64,000 nt of DNA, taken from Actimicrobium sp047621665 (GTDB taxonomy: Bacteria > Pseudomonadota > Gammaproteobacteria > Burkholderiales > Burkholderiaceae_D). The notes below the pieces were generated by a model, which saw only the letters and a list, made by a program, of their open reading frames with translations, had not been told where the DNA came from and made no database searches. How positions within the stretch are numbered: position 1 is the stretch's first letter; each line of letters starts with the position of its first letter. Made by a program: the position numbers and the translations under genes. Below, one piece after another: positions 7,924-17,314 of this stretch. The stretch covers positions 62,001-126,000 of the forward strand of contig JBLHMB010000001.1 of assembly GCA_047621665.1 (NCBI GenBank). Direction: 5' to 3'.

Positions 7924-9938
7924 CGACAGGCGGCCAGTAAAGTGTGTAATCGGGACAGCGCAGCACGGCGCTGGCGGGGTTCCACCGTACCATACTGCAG
8001 CGCTTCATAGCCGTTCAGAAAACGTAGCGCGGCCGCTTTTATGTGCTGCGGCAGTAGCGCACTGGCAGCTACCGCAGTCATGAAAGTGCGCGGACCGTCA
8101 TGCGGCGCACGGACAATGCCAAAGCGCGCCATGCGCCGGCAGAAAACCGCATACAGCTTGCTGGCCGGATCGGGTCTGGCGCGATTCATCAGCAACGGCA
8201 GCATCATGATGGCCATCACCAGGCTACCTGCGCCCAGCATCAGCGCGGTCAGTACCGGCCAGTCGACCTGGTCGATGCCGAGCCGGGCCAGCAGATTTTT
8301 TTGCTGTTCGGAGGAATAGTTCAGGACGCGCTGGTTCCACGCATTCGAGAGCGCATCCCAGTTGAAGCGGGTCATTGCCAGCCATGAATCGCGTGCCGGC
8401 GAGAGCGTTACCAGCCCGCCAAACAACCGGCGGCCCGATTGGCTGGCAACGCTGCGCTGGATGCGTTCCGGAGCGACTGCCGCAGTCGGGTCGACCCGGA
8501 TCCAGCCGCGTTGTTCGATCCACACTTCGGCCCAGGCATGGGCATCGCTCTGGCGCACTTCCATGTAGCCATCACTCGGATTGATTTCGCCACCCTGGTA
8601 GCCCGTCACGACACGTGCCGGTATGCCCAGTTCACGCATCAGCACCACAAAGGCCGACGCATAGTGCTCGCAAAAACCGGCCCGGCTCGAAAATAGAAAT
8701 TCGTCGACGGAATTGCGGCCAAGTAGCGGCGGTTCAAGCGTGTAGCTGAAGGGTTCTCGGCGGAAATATTGCAGCACGAGTGCGACCAGTTCGGCGCTAT
8801 CGCTGGATCGCGTCAGCAAGCTGCGGGCGAAACCGGTGGTGGCCGGGTTGAATCCCGGCACGCGTTGCAATCCGTCGTTGAGTTCCTCGGGGGCGCTATC
8901 AGCTTGTAACGAGAACTGCGTCCATGAGGTGACGTCGTAGCGCAGTCGTGCACCGATCCTCTCTCTGGAAAGTAGTTGGAAATCGTTGGCGAGGTAGGCA
9001 CTATTGCCGCGCAGTTCCGGTGGTTCGAGGGGAGTCTCCAGCGCGAACAGCCAACGTCGGCCATGCGGCTCCATAGTGACCTGGTAGCGCGTGGACGAAC
9101 TGCCTGGCAAGGCTTTTACGCTACCGGCTTTCATGGGTGTCTGCGGTTGTGCCGTCCACGTCCGGCCATCAAAATGCGACAGCACACTGGCACGCCAATA
9201 CAGACTGGCCTGGGGCGGCACCGGATCGATAAATTTGACCCGGAAGGCGATCTCATCGGATAACGCGAGCGACGAAATCATTCCCGGTGTCATCGAGTCG
9301 GACAGTCCGGTGCGGGCGCCGGTGGCGTCACCCGGCAAACCCCACAGCGGCCCCTGAATACGCGGAAACAGCAGGAACAGGACCAGCATCAGCGGCGTCG
9401 CCAAGCCGACAATCAACGTGGCAAGGCGCAGCTTTTTTTTCAGGGGTGGCACGGTGCCGGTGAACTGGAACGACAGCTGTGCAGTGAGCAGCGCCATCAA
9501 GGCGACAGTCATCAACAGCGCGGTGGGTATGGTCTGCGAATAAAAAAAGTTAGTCAGCAACAGGAAGAAACTCAGGAATAGCACCACGAACAAATCCCGT
9601 TTCGCATGCATTTCCAGCAGTTTGAGGATGAGTAGCAGCGCCAGCATTGCCACCCCGGCGTCGCGCCCGAGTAGCGTCCGGTAGGCGTAGTAAATACCGG
9701 CCATGGCCAGAATCGCGACGGGCAGCAAGAGCCAGCGTGGCGGCAATCGCTTGCCGGTCAAGGTGATCCAGCTGCGCCAGCCCAGGAGGGTCACGACGCC
9801 AGCCGAAATCCATAGCGGCAAATGAAAAAAATGCGGTAACAGCACCAGCAGACAGGCCACCAGTAAGGTCAGCATATCGGCCTTGTCGCGGGCGATCGGT
9901 GCGCGCAGCTTGCTGGCTGGTAATAAAGTGGTGCTCAT
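7920..9938 (-). CDS. TgpA-like membrane transglutaminase (DUF3488 + transglutaminase core)
   Basis: 672 residues. The N-terminal third carries several transmembrane helices (DUF3488), followed by a periplasmic transglutaminase-like domain with the cysteine in SRAGFCEHYASAF, the histidine in QSDAHAWAEVW and the aspartate in WIRVDPTAAV. A further transmembrane helix lies near residue 580 (VLTALMLGAGSLVMAIMML) before a cytoplasmic tail. This matches TgpA of Pseudomonas aeruginosa, described as an essential periplasmic transglutaminase whose substrate is unclear to me. It overlaps its neighbours by 4 bp at both ends, so it is translationally coupled to the DUF58 gene and mltB. Confidence 0.9.
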   Translation of the reverse strand: MSTTLLPASKLRAPIARDKADMLTLLVACLLVLLPHFFHLPLWISAGVVTLLGWRSWITLTGKRLPPRWLLLPVAILAMAGIYYAYRTLLGRDAGVAMLALLLILKLLEMHAKRDLFVVLFLSFFLLLTNFFYSQTIPTALLMTVALMALLTAQLSFQFTGTVPPLKKKLRLATLIVGLATPLMLVLFLLFPRIQGPLWGLPGDATGARTGLSDSMTPGMISSLALSDEIAFRVKFIDPVPPQASLYWRASVLSHFDGRTWTAQPQTPMKAGSVKALPGSSSTRYQVTMEPHGRRWLFALETPLEPPELRGNSAYLANDFQLLSRERIGARLRYDVTSWTQFSLQADSAPEELNDGLQRVPGFNPATTGFARSLLTRSSDSAELVALVLQYFRREPFSYTLEPPLLGRNSVDEFLFSSRAGFCEHYASAFVVLMRELGIPARVVTGYQGGEINPSDGYMEVRQSDAHAWAEVWIEQRGWIRVDPTAAVAPERIQRSVASQSGRRLFGGLVTLSPARDSWLAMTRFNWDALSNAWNQRVLNYSSEQQKNLLARLGIDQVDWPVLTALMLGAGSLVMAIMMLPLLMNRARPDPASKLYAVFCRRMARFGIVRAPHDGPRTFMTAVAASALLPQHIKAAALRFLNGYEALQYGTVEPRQRRAALSRLHTLLAACR

Positions 9939-10921
9939 GCGGGTGCAAACTCGGCCAGCGCCTGCAGACAGGTCGCTTGTTGTGCCGGCCCGTGCGCCGG
10001 TGGCAGGTTCAGCGCGCCGAGCCGGAACGCATACGGCAAGCGAGCGGCTTCTGCGTCAAGGATCCAGCGTGTCATGCGCGAGAGCTTCAGTTCCAGATCC
10101 ATTACACGGGGAAAGGCGGCAAAATCGAGTACCAGTTCGCTTGCAGCACCACCCTCGAATTGTTTGGTCAACAGCATTCCGCCGACGGCCGGATCGATCC
10201 GGGCAATCTGGCGCCATGCCAGCTGTTGCATCGGATCGCCCGGCCGGTATGCACGGATGCCGGCGAAGTCGTCGTTGCCTGCCATTCCGCGACCATGCGC
10301 AGCGCTTGTGGTCACCAGTGGTAGCGGTGGTGCACCGTGTTCCGGGTGCGGGTAAACCAGTACGCGCAGGTCCGGTTGCCAGTAACTCCAGGCCCGCAAC
10401 AAACCCAGCGGAAAGCGCGTGATCAGCCGCACACGCGGCGCCGGCAGCCAGCCCCGGGTGGCGCTTGCCACACCCAGCGTGACTGTGCTGGTGCCCAGTG
10501 CAGCGACATCGACGGCCTGAGCGACGGCATTTGCATGACCGTAAAAATCCATCCAGATCGCATACCGGTCATGCTTGCGCCGGTTGATCAGTTGCAACTC
10601 GAACAATGCCATGTCGCCGCAAAAAATCGCCGCAGCACGCCCTGGTGCCAGATGAAGGTAGGCCAGATTGCGAAAGGTCAGATGCATGTCGACCACCGCA
10701 CACGCGGCGATCAGGAAGGTGAAGGCAAAGCCAAGGTTCAAGTTGTAGTTGACGGAGCCGGTGAACAGCAGCACCAGCATCGCGGCGAAGCCCCAGCCGG
10801 CAGCGGTCGGAACGATGAAGACGCGGCGCTGGCCGAGCATGATTTCACCGGTTTCCGGACCCGCCAGCCGGTACAGCCAGCGATCGAGAAAGCTGCCGAT
10901 CCGGTTGCGCTCGACAGTCAT
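9935..10921 (-). CDS. DUF58 domain membrane protein
   Basis: 328 residues. Two transmembrane helices (around 35-80) are followed by a cytoplasmic DUF58 / vWA-like region with the family hallmark DDFAGIRAYRPGDPMQQLAWR near residue 220. DUF58 proteins are almost always paired with MoxR ATPases and TgpA-type transglutaminases, as here; the trio is thought to assemble or chaperone an envelope complex. It is coupled to the downstream gene by a 4-bp overlap and lies 10 bp after moxR. Confidence 0.9.
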   Translation of the reverse strand: MTVERNRIGSFLDRWLYRLAGPETGEIMLGQRRVFIVPTAAGWGFAAMLVLLFTGSVNYNLNLGFAFTFLIAACAVVDMHLTFRNLAYLHLAPGRAAAIFCGDMALFELQLINRRKHDRYAIWMDFYGHANAVAQAVDVAALGTSTVTLGVASATRGWLPAPRVRLITRFPLGLLRAWSYWQPDLRVLVYPHPEHGAPPLPLVTTSAAHGRGMAGNDDFAGIRAYRPGDPMQQLAWRQIARIDPAVGGMLLTKQFEGGAASELVLDFAAFPRVMDLELKLSRMTRWILDAEAARLPYAFRLGALNLPPAHGPAQQATCLQALAEFAPA

Positions 10922-10931
10922 CGGGGCAACG

Positions 10932-11852
10932 TCAGATGACGACCGACTTGATCATTTGAGCGATCAGGTCGCGGCTAGCCAATGCCGGTCCGCCGGCTGA
11001 TTTCAATGGTCGCAAGCGATGCGCGGCAACCGGCGCGAGAACTGCCTGCACATCTTCGGGGATGACGTGATTGCGTCCTTCGAGTGCAGCCCAGGCCCGT
11101 GCAGCCTGTACCAGCGCGATCGCGGCACGCGGACTCAAGCCTTCCTGAAACATGCCATTCTGGCGCGATGCTAACACCAGCGCATGCACATAATCGATCA
11201 GTTTGTCCGAGGTATGAATATCCGTCAGCGCGGCCCGCGCCGCCAGCAAATCGGCTGGTTGCATGGCTGCACTCAGTGCTTGCAGCATGCTGCGCCGGTC
11301 TTCTCCCATGAGCAGCGCGCGTTCGGCAGCGACGTCCGGATAACCGAGCGACAGACACATCAGGAAGCGATCCAGCTGGGATTCCGGCAGCGGAAAGGTA
11401 CCGATCTGGTGGGCTGGATTTTGCGTTGCGATCACGAAAAATGGCTGCGGTAGCGCTCGCGTGATGCCATCGGCGGTGACCTGCCGTTCTTCCATTGCTT
11501 CGAGCAGCGCCGACTGGGTCTTTGGCGTGGCACGGTTGATCTCGTCGCCCAGCATCACCTGCGTAAAGATCGGTCCCGGATGAAATACGAAGCGGCTGGT
11601 TTCACGTTCGAAAATCGAGACGCCCACCACATCGGCCGGCATCAGGTCACTAGTAAATTGCACACGATTAAATTGCATGCCCAACGAAATGGCCAGTGCA
11701 TGGGCCAGAGTGGTCTTGCCGACACCGGGCACATCTTCAATCAGCAAATGGCCACCGGCCAACAGGCAGACCAATGCTTGACGTACCTGGAGCTCCTTGC
11801 CAACCACGATCTGGTTAATCTGTTTTGCTGCCGCGTGAACTGGTGAGTACAT
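10932..11852 (-). CDS. MoxR-family AAA+ ATPase
   Basis: 306 residues. Walker A GVPGVGKTTLAHALA is near residue 40, Walker B VMLGDEINRATPKTQSALLEAMEE near 100, sensor stretch FFVIATQNPAHQIGTFPLPESQLDRF near 140, and a C-terminal lid with PRAAIALVQAARAWA. MoxR ATPases act as chaperones that activate partner complexes, often with DUF58/vWA proteins. First gene of the minus-strand moxR-DUF58-tgpA-mltB operon; start ATG 11852. Confidence 0.93.
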   Translation of the reverse strand: MYSPVHAAAKQINQIVVGKELQVRQALVCLLAGGHLLIEDVPGVGKTTLAHALAISLGMQFNRVQFTSDLMPADVVGVSIFERETSRFVFHPGPIFTQVMLGDEINRATPKTQSALLEAMEERQVTADGITRALPQPFFVIATQNPAHQIGTFPLPESQLDRFLMCLSLGYPDVAAERALLMGEDRRSMLQALSAAMQPADLLAARAALTDIHTSDKLIDYVHALVLASRQNGMFQEGLSPRAAIALVQAARAWAALEGRNHVIPEDVQAVLAPVAAHRLRPLKSAGGPALASRDLIAQMIKSVVI

Positions 11853-11961
11853 GAGTCGTGCCGGAGAATAGTCGGTGGGAGTTACTTGTGCACTGCAATC
11901 TTGGTTACACTTGTCTAATTCTATGCGAGAACGCTAGGTATTGCCCGACGGAATATTTTTC

Positions 11962-12009
11962 CGGTGGAATGCCCTGTCTAATGCCCGGTGTAATGGCCGG
12001 TGTAATGCC
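11962..12009 (+). repeat. Four tandem 12-bp units upstream of the deacetylase gene
   Basis: Four head-to-tail imperfect 12-mers: CGGTGGAATGCC, CTGTCTAATGCC, CGGTGTAATGGC, CGGTGTAATGCC. The last two differ at one position. The block ends 18 bp before the chosen start (12028) of the histone-deacetylase-like gene, so it lies in its leader or promoter. The repeat keeps that reading frame open upstream, which makes a false N-terminal extension appear. Confidence 0.85.
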
Positions 12010-12027
12010 TATAACCGTCAAGGTCCC

Positions 12028-12978
12028 ATGAGCACTGGCTTTTTTTCCCATTCCGATTGCAAGCGTCACGATATGGGATCGTGGCATCCCGAGGCACCCG
12101 CGCGCCTGCAAGCCATCGACGACCAGCTGATCGCCAGTCGCATCAGCTGTCTGCTGGAGCACCATGAAGCACCACTGGCGACCATCGACATGTTGTCCAG
12201 TGTGCACACGGCCGAAGCGATTGCAATGGTGGTCGATCATGTTCCTGCCGATGACCCTGATGTCGATCCTTACTATCCGATAGATCCGGATACCTCCCTC
12301 AATGCCCACAGCATGACCGCGGCCTTGCGCGCGGCGGGCGCGGCGGTTGCTGCAACCGACGCCGTGATGGCCGGCGAGCTTGATAACGCGTTCTGCTCGA
12401 TTCGCCCGCCCGGCCATCACGCCACGCCGAGCGCGCCGATGGGTTTCTGCCTGTTTAATAATGTCGCGATTGCAGCGCGCCGGGCGATCGAATTCCATGG
12501 TTTGCAGCGCATCGCGATTATCGACTTCGATGTCCATCATGGTAACGGTACCCATGACACATTCCGCGACGATCCGCGCGTGCTGATGACGAGTTTTTAT
12601 CAGGAGGCGTTGTATCCGTTTGTTGAGGATTCAGGTAGCAAGCCGGGTCTGCACAACATGGTCAATGTCGGCGTGCCTGCCTTCAGCGGTGGCGACATCG
12701 TACGGCAGGTGGTTACCGATAAATGGCTGCCGGCGTTACATGCGCACCAGCCGCAAATGATCTTTATTTCGGCCGGTTTTGATGCCCATCGGGAAGATGA
12801 TCTCGGTCAGATGGGCTTGCTCGAAGACGACTATGCGTGGATCACGAAACAGGTGATGCTGATCGCGCAGCAGTATGCGCAGGGTCGCATCGTCAGCTGC
12901 CTTGAAGGTGGCTACAACCTGTCGGCGCTCGGACGCAGCGTGGTCGCCCATTTGAAGGTGCTGGCTGAAATCGATTAA
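12028..12978 (+). CDS. Histone deacetylase superfamily (acetylpolyamine amidohydrolase-like) enzyme
   Basis: 316 residues from ATG 12028, chosen because an AAGG Shine-Dalgarno precedes it and the family alignment begins at STGFFSHSDCKRHDMGSWHPE; the upstream in-frame stretch is encoded by the 12-bp repeats. Zinc-amidohydrolase motifs are intact: RPPGHHATPSAPMGFC (tandem His), IIDFDVHHGNGT (zinc Asp and His), FISAGFDAHREDDLG (zinc Asp) and CLEGGYNLSAL. Bacterial members deacetylate polyamines or other small acetylamides; the real substrate cannot be read from sequence. It is divergent from the moxR operon. Confidence 0.92.
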   Translation: MSTGFFSHSDCKRHDMGSWHPEAPARLQAIDDQLIASRISCLLEHHEAPLATIDMLSSVHTAEAIAMVVDHVPADDPDVDPYYPIDPDTSLNAHSMTAALRAAGAAVAATDAVMAGELDNAFCSIRPPGHHATPSAPMGFCLFNNVAIAARRAIEFHGLQRIAIIDFDVHHGNGTHDTFRDDPRVLMTSFYQEALYPFVEDSGSKPGLHNMVNVGVPAFSGGDIVRQVVTDKWLPALHAHQPQMIFISAGFDAHREDDLGQMGLLEDDYAWITKQVMLIAQQYAQGRIVSCLEGGYNLSALGRSVVAHLKVLAEID

Positions 12979-13052
12979 GCCTGACAGAACGGTCCGGTAA
13001 GCGGCAGCCAGCGGGTAGAATAGCGACCTCTTTTCTCAGGATCGAATCGTCA

Positions 13053-13985
13053 ATGTCCATACAATGGTACCCGGGTCACATGAATGCCGCCCGCAAGAAG
13101 GCGGCCGAAGCCATGGAAAAGGTCGACATGGTGATCGAGGTGCTGGACGCCCGTTTGCCACAGGCCAGCTGCAATCCGATGATCGAAGCGCTGCGCGCCG
13201 ATCGCCAGCGACCCTGCCTGAAAATCCTCAACAAGAGCGATATCGCTGATCCGGTGGCAACCGCTGCATGGATCGCTTATTACAACCGCCAGCCTGATGT
13301 GCATGCGGTAGCGCTGAGCTGCAAGTTGCCGGCTGACGTCGCCAAAATTCCGGCGCTGTGCATGAAGATCGCGCCGCATCGCGGCACGCCGCTCAAGCCG
13401 TTGCGCATCATGATCATGGGCATTCCGAACGTCGGCAAATCCACGCTGATGAATGCACTGCTGAAAAAACGGGTGGCCAAGGTCGGCGATGAGCCGGCGG
13501 TCACCAAGATTCAGCAGCGTCTGTATCTCGGCAATAACATCGTGCTGACCGATACGCCCGGCATGCTGTGGCCGAAAATTGCCTTGCCCAGCGATGGACT
13601 GATGCTGGCGGCAAGCCATGCAGTGGGTAGCAACGCGCTGATCGAAGAAGAGGTCGCGACGTTTCTGGCCGATGCCTTGCTGATGTACTACCCGCAGCAA
13701 TTGGCAGCACGCTACGGGGTCGATCCGGCTGCGATGGACGGCGTCGGTATCGTCGAAGCTGTCGCATTGCGACGTGGCTTTCGCCTGAAAGGCAAGGGCG
13801 TTGATCTGGAAAAAGCCGCGCACACCTTGCTGCAGGATTACCGCAGCGGTGCGCTGGGACGGATTTCACTGGAGACACCGCAGACGCGCGAAGTCCTGCT
13901 GGCCGGGCATCAGGCAATGCTCGACGCCAAGGCCGCAGCGAAAGCGGCCTTGGTCGAGGCACCATCGGATAACTATCGCAATTAA
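13053..13985 (+). CDS. rbgA: Ribosome biogenesis GTPase YlqF/RbgA
   Basis: 310 residues. Circularly permuted GTPase order is visible: G4 (NKSD, near residue 60) comes before G1 (GIPNVGKST, near residue 125) and G3 (DTPG, near 168). The N-terminal WYPGHMNAARKKA is the family signature. RbgA/YlqF promotes a late step of 50S subunit assembly. A TAGAAT -10-like box lies at 13016-13021, upstream of ATG 13053. The gene is convergent with the acyl-CoA dehydrogenase gene 19 bp downstream. Confidence 0.95.
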   Translation: MSIQWYPGHMNAARKKAAEAMEKVDMVIEVLDARLPQASCNPMIEALRADRQRPCLKILNKSDIADPVATAAWIAYYNRQPDVHAVALSCKLPADVAKIPALCMKIAPHRGTPLKPLRIMIMGIPNVGKSTLMNALLKKRVAKVGDEPAVTKIQQRLYLGNNIVLTDTPGMLWPKIALPSDGLMLAASHAVGSNALIEEEVATFLADALLMYYPQQLAARYGVDPAAMDGVGIVEAVALRRGFRLKGKGVDLEKAAHTLLQDYRSGALGRISLETPQTREVLLAGHQAMLDAKAAAKAALVEAPSDNYRN

Positions 13986-14004
13986 GTGGCCGGATGATCT
14001 GCTG

Positions 14005-14928
14005 TCAGGCCGTGCGATTGCGACGTAGCAGGGCGCGGCGGCGGGCACTGATCGACGTAGTGCGTTCTTCACCCCACTCATAAAATCCCCGTCCGCTAGA
14101 GAGACCAAGATCACCTTGATCGACCTGCTCGCGCAGCAGTTCAAGCGGTTGCTGGTCATTGGCCAGTTCGGGCATCAGGTGTGTGCCGATCTGCAGCAAG
14201 GTATTCAGGCCGCCCAGGTCGGCCGATTCCAGTGGTCCCATGATGCTGTAGCGTCGTCCCAGTGAGGCGGTCATCACGGCGTCGACAGTGGCTGCGTCGG
14301 CGGCGCCACTGCGCACGATATGCAGCGCCTCGCGCAACAGCGCGAACTGCAATCGATTACCAATGAAGCCGGGGATTGCTTTGGCGAGCAGGACAGGCTC
14401 TGCCTTGATCTCACGCAGCACCGCCATGGTTTTTTCAATCACGTCCGGGGTGGTCGCGCTGGCCGCAACGACTTCCACCAATGGAATGAGATGGGGCGGA
14501 TTCCAGAAATGCGCAATCAGAAAACGCTGCTTGTGCTGCATTTTTTCACATAGCAGGTCGGGCAGAAAACCGCTGGTATTGCTCATGATGAGGGCGTCTG
14601 CCGGCAGCAGTAATTCAAGCTGTGCATACAGGGTCTGCTTGATCTCGAGCACTTCCGGAATCGCTTCGATCACGATCGCGGCATTTGCCAGCGCACTCAG
14701 GTCGCTGGTGACGGACAGCAACTGCTGTGCCTGTTGGCGCTGCGCTGGCGCACACACCTCTGCATCAATTAATTCAGTGAGGATGTCGTTGACGATGACC
14801 GGAATCTGCGTCATGCGGCGGGCATCTGCTTCGATCAGGATGGTGTCAAAACCGGCGAGAGCAAAGCGCGTGGCAATACCCGCACCCATCAAGCCGCCAC
14901 CGATTACACCAATGGAACCGATTTTCAT
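14005..14928 (-). CDS. 3-hydroxyacyl-CoA dehydrogenase (NAD-binding, HAD family)
   Basis: 307 residues from ATG 14928, which has an AAAGGAC Shine-Dalgarno; an upstream in-frame ATG at 14964 lacks one. The N-terminal Rossmann motif is IGVIGGGLMGAGIA. The catalytic region has SNTSGFLPDLL and AHFWNPPHLIPLVEVV (catalytic His), and the C-terminal helical dimerisation domain follows AKAIPGFIGNRLQFALLREA. It probably acts on a short 3-hydroxyacyl-CoA, though related enzymes use carnitine or gulonate, so the substrate is open. The next gene upstream on the same strand is the unknown 721-residue protein. Confidence 0.88.
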   Translation of the reverse strand: MKIGSIGVIGGGLMGAGIATRFALAGFDTILIEADARRMTQIPVIVNDILTELIDAEVCAPAQRQQAQQLLSVTSDLSALANAAIVIEAIPEVLEIKQTLYAQLELLLPADALIMSNTSGFLPDLLCEKMQHKQRFLIAHFWNPPHLIPLVEVVAASATTPDVIEKTMAVLREIKAEPVLLAKAIPGFIGNRLQFALLREALHIVRSGAADAATVDAVMTASLGRRYSIMGPLESADLGGLNTLLQIGTHLMPELANDQQPLELLREQVDQGDLGLSSGRGFYEWGEERTTSISARRRALLRRNRTA

Positions 14929-15009
14929 TGTTGTCCTTTTCAGCTGGGTTGGGGAGCGGTGCATGTCGCGCCGGGCGTGGCATGCACCGATGATGAACAG
15001 TCTGGGACT

Positions 15010-17175
15010 TTACACCACGGACCCCTTATCGCCGGTCAATCGGTCGCGCGCTGCGCCATCCTGCGCAGGAGTCACTACGCCTGACAGCCAGAAATCGAGC
15101 TTTTTGCCGGCTCTATCGTTGGAATAAAAAATCCCCTGACGCAGTGCTTCGGCAAAGTACGTGATGCCGTTCCGGATCGTTGTTCCATCGGCCAGACGCA
15201 TGTCTTTGACCGGATTGATGAAGCGCGCCGCGTGAAAGTGTTGCGGAAAAGCCGAGTCCGGCAAGCGCAGATTTTCGCCGACCTCAAGTGGTGTCGGGGC
15301 CGGATGCTCAGGAGCGAAAGTGCACGATACGGCGCTCGGCAGCGTGGCCGAATGGATGGTCACTTTCGGCCACATCGCACCGACGATGTCGAACGGCAAA
15401 TGCAGCATATCCTCGACCCGGTACTCGGTATTGCCGACCGTGCAGGTCTGAATTTTGCTCTGGTCGATGTTGTAGAGTTCACCAATTTTGCCGCGCCAGA
15501 GTTCCGGCAGGGTGGATTGATAGGCCGGATATTTGCCGTTGCAAATCATGTGCGCTTCATACGAGGTATTCGAGCAGGAATTGAAAGGACGATCTGGCGG
15601 AAAGCGACCCTTGTCACCGTGCCAGAGCGGTGTGCCGCCATACGGATAAGCCTTGTCGCGACCCGCCATGGCGCGTGTCAGCGGCACGATCTTGTCCGGG
15701 TATTTGCAGGGCAAGATGGTGGTCACATTCGGCAGGCCAGTGAACTTGATGGATTCTGTAATCGGTGCCGACCCACCCGGATAGACCGCCGACGTATCGA
15801 AAGTCGGGTGCACTTCGCCTTCCCATAGTTTGCCGCTGATCGGAGTGGCCTCCTGATGCAGCAGTCCCATCTGCAGCTTGCCTGTCGCATCGTCCGGTCC
15901 CGCTTCGCGCCACAGATTGATCGGTGCGATATGCGCGACATGGCTGTAGGTTACCGGAAACTGCAGTTGCAGCGATACGCCGCGGTGATTCGGTGGCAGT
16001 ACGGTGTTGGAAATAGCCTGATGCAATTGCGCGAGCCGCTCCTGGTTTTCAGGTGCGTCGATTGCAGCCGCAAGTGTCGGCTCCTGGCGCAGCACGTTCT
16101 TCAGTTCTTCTGTTGTTGCCGGTGGTGTCCAGCGGCCGGCAATCGAGGGTGCGTTGAAGACATCGCGCACGGCAGGAATCTGCTCGAACAGGTCCGGGGA
16201 GGCTACCGGCGATTGCAGCGGCACGAATGGCTTGACGTATTCCGGATGCAGCTTGATCTGTGCGCGCAAGGCGTTTTCGGTTTCGCGGGGTAGTGCACCG
16301 TCGATCCGGACATCGCGGGCATAGGTCGCTTGAGCCGAAGTCATCGCGGCCACGTTGATGTCATCGTCGAGCAATCCATTTGTTTCCAGATCCTTGCGCA
16401 GGGGTTCCAGGAAGTGGCGATAACTCGTTGCGGTTGCCTCATGCGCTTCAAAAGCACGGTCAAGATTGATCAGGTCATGAATCGCTTCACCTGTACCCAT
16501 GCGTTCACCGCGGATTGCCAGTTTTCGCTCAATGGCGGCCATCTCCGGTTGGCCGAGTTCGTGCAGGGGCTTGCCGATACGTTGTGCCATGGCTTCGGTG
16601 GCATCTTTGAACGCATTGCGGGCGTGCGGGTTGCCGTCCACAACCACGGCAAAGCAGCAGCCATATTCATCACGGAAGGTATGCAACACCAGCACCGTAT
16701 GCCTGCGCGGAACGATGCTGCCGCCTTCGTGTGCGGGCAACATGCCAAGCAAACTCAGACTTACCGGACCATGCCTGGCAATCAGTGTTTCGATAGTAAT
16801 CGCGTCGGGGTCACTGTGGGTTGCGAGAGTCGGTCGCATCGGCGCTTCCGGCACCAGTTTGGCAACGACCGAGCGTTGCAGATTGCAGGTATCTGCCTGC
16901 GCCATATGCTCGCGATTGAAGTTGAAACTGTTGCATGCCGCTTTGGTCGCCGGCAAGGACTTCAGTGTCGCCATGATCGCTTGCGATACCAGCCCACGTT
17001 GCGGCGGTTTTTGTAGCGGGGACAAGCGTCCACGTGATGGGGATGGTGTTGCGAACTGTTGCAGTGCGCGGGCATAACCGCGGGCAACGGTGCGATTGAT
17101 GGTGCTACCGAGATGGTGCTGATTCGGTGGCTGACACAGGGCAGTAGGGGCAAGCCGGGTGATGGTTGGAAACAT
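15010..17175 (-). CDS. Unrecognised 721-residue protein, candidate HrpL-dependent type III effector
   Basis: I do not recognise the family. The start is ATG 17175, with an AAAGGAG Shine-Dalgarno 6-7 bases upstream; earlier in-frame ATGs at 17196 and 17217 lack one. The N-terminus has no Sec signal. It is rich in Pro, Gln, Arg, Thr and Ala, has Pro at position 3, and contains no Asp or Glu until Glu89, a composition typical of type III secretion signals. A compact region around residues 135-185 (hydrophobic strands, His159 in RRHTVLVLH, Asp180 in VVVDGNPH), with Cys81 upstream, could be a papain-like cysteine hydrolase; this is speculative. The C-terminal 350 residues have many cysteines and no known motif. 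A perfect hrp box lies about 140 bp upstream. The gene sits between a metabolic dehydrogenase and groEL, with no other effector or chaperone nearby. Confidence 0.7.
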   Translation of the reverse strand: MFPTITRLAPTALCQPPNQHHLGSTINRTVARGYARALQQFATPSPSRGRLSPLQKPPQRGLVSQAIMATLKSLPATKAACNSFNFNREHMAQADTCNLQRSVVAKLVPEAPMRPTLATHSDPDAITIETLIARHGPVSLSLLGMLPAHEGGSIVPRRHTVLVLHTFRDEYGCCFAVVVDGNPHARNAFKDATEAMAQRIGKPLHELGQPEMAAIERKLAIRGERMGTGEAIHDLINLDRAFEAHEATATSYRHFLEPLRKDLETNGLLDDDINVAAMTSAQATYARDVRIDGALPRETENALRAQIKLHPEYVKPFVPLQSPVASPDLFEQIPAVRDVFNAPSIAGRWTPPATTEELKNVLRQEPTLAAAIDAPENQERLAQLHQAISNTVLPPNHRGVSLQLQFPVTYSHVAHIAPINLWREAGPDDATGKLQMGLLHQEATPISGKLWEGEVHPTFDTSAVYPGGSAPITESIKFTGLPNVTTILPCKYPDKIVPLTRAMAGRDKAYPYGGTPLWHGDKGRFPPDRPFNSCSNTSYEAHMICNGKYPAYQSTLPELWRGKIGELYNIDQSKIQTCTVGNTEYRVEDMLHLPFDIVGAMWPKVTIHSATLPSAVSCTFAPEHPAPTPLEVGENLRLPDSAFPQHFHAARFINPVKDMRLADGTTIRNGITYFAEALRQGIFYSNDRAGKKLDFWLSGVVTPAQDGAARDRLTGDKGSVV

Positions 17176-17314
17176 CGTGTTCTCCTTTTGAAACATCCTG
17201 GTATGAGCCGCACGCACGCACGCAGAATGCCGGCGTACATTTGGAAAAACGCGCGCACCGCAACGGTGTCGCGTGCTGAACCGGTAACAAGGGCGTTGTC
17301 CGGGTGAGCGGCGT

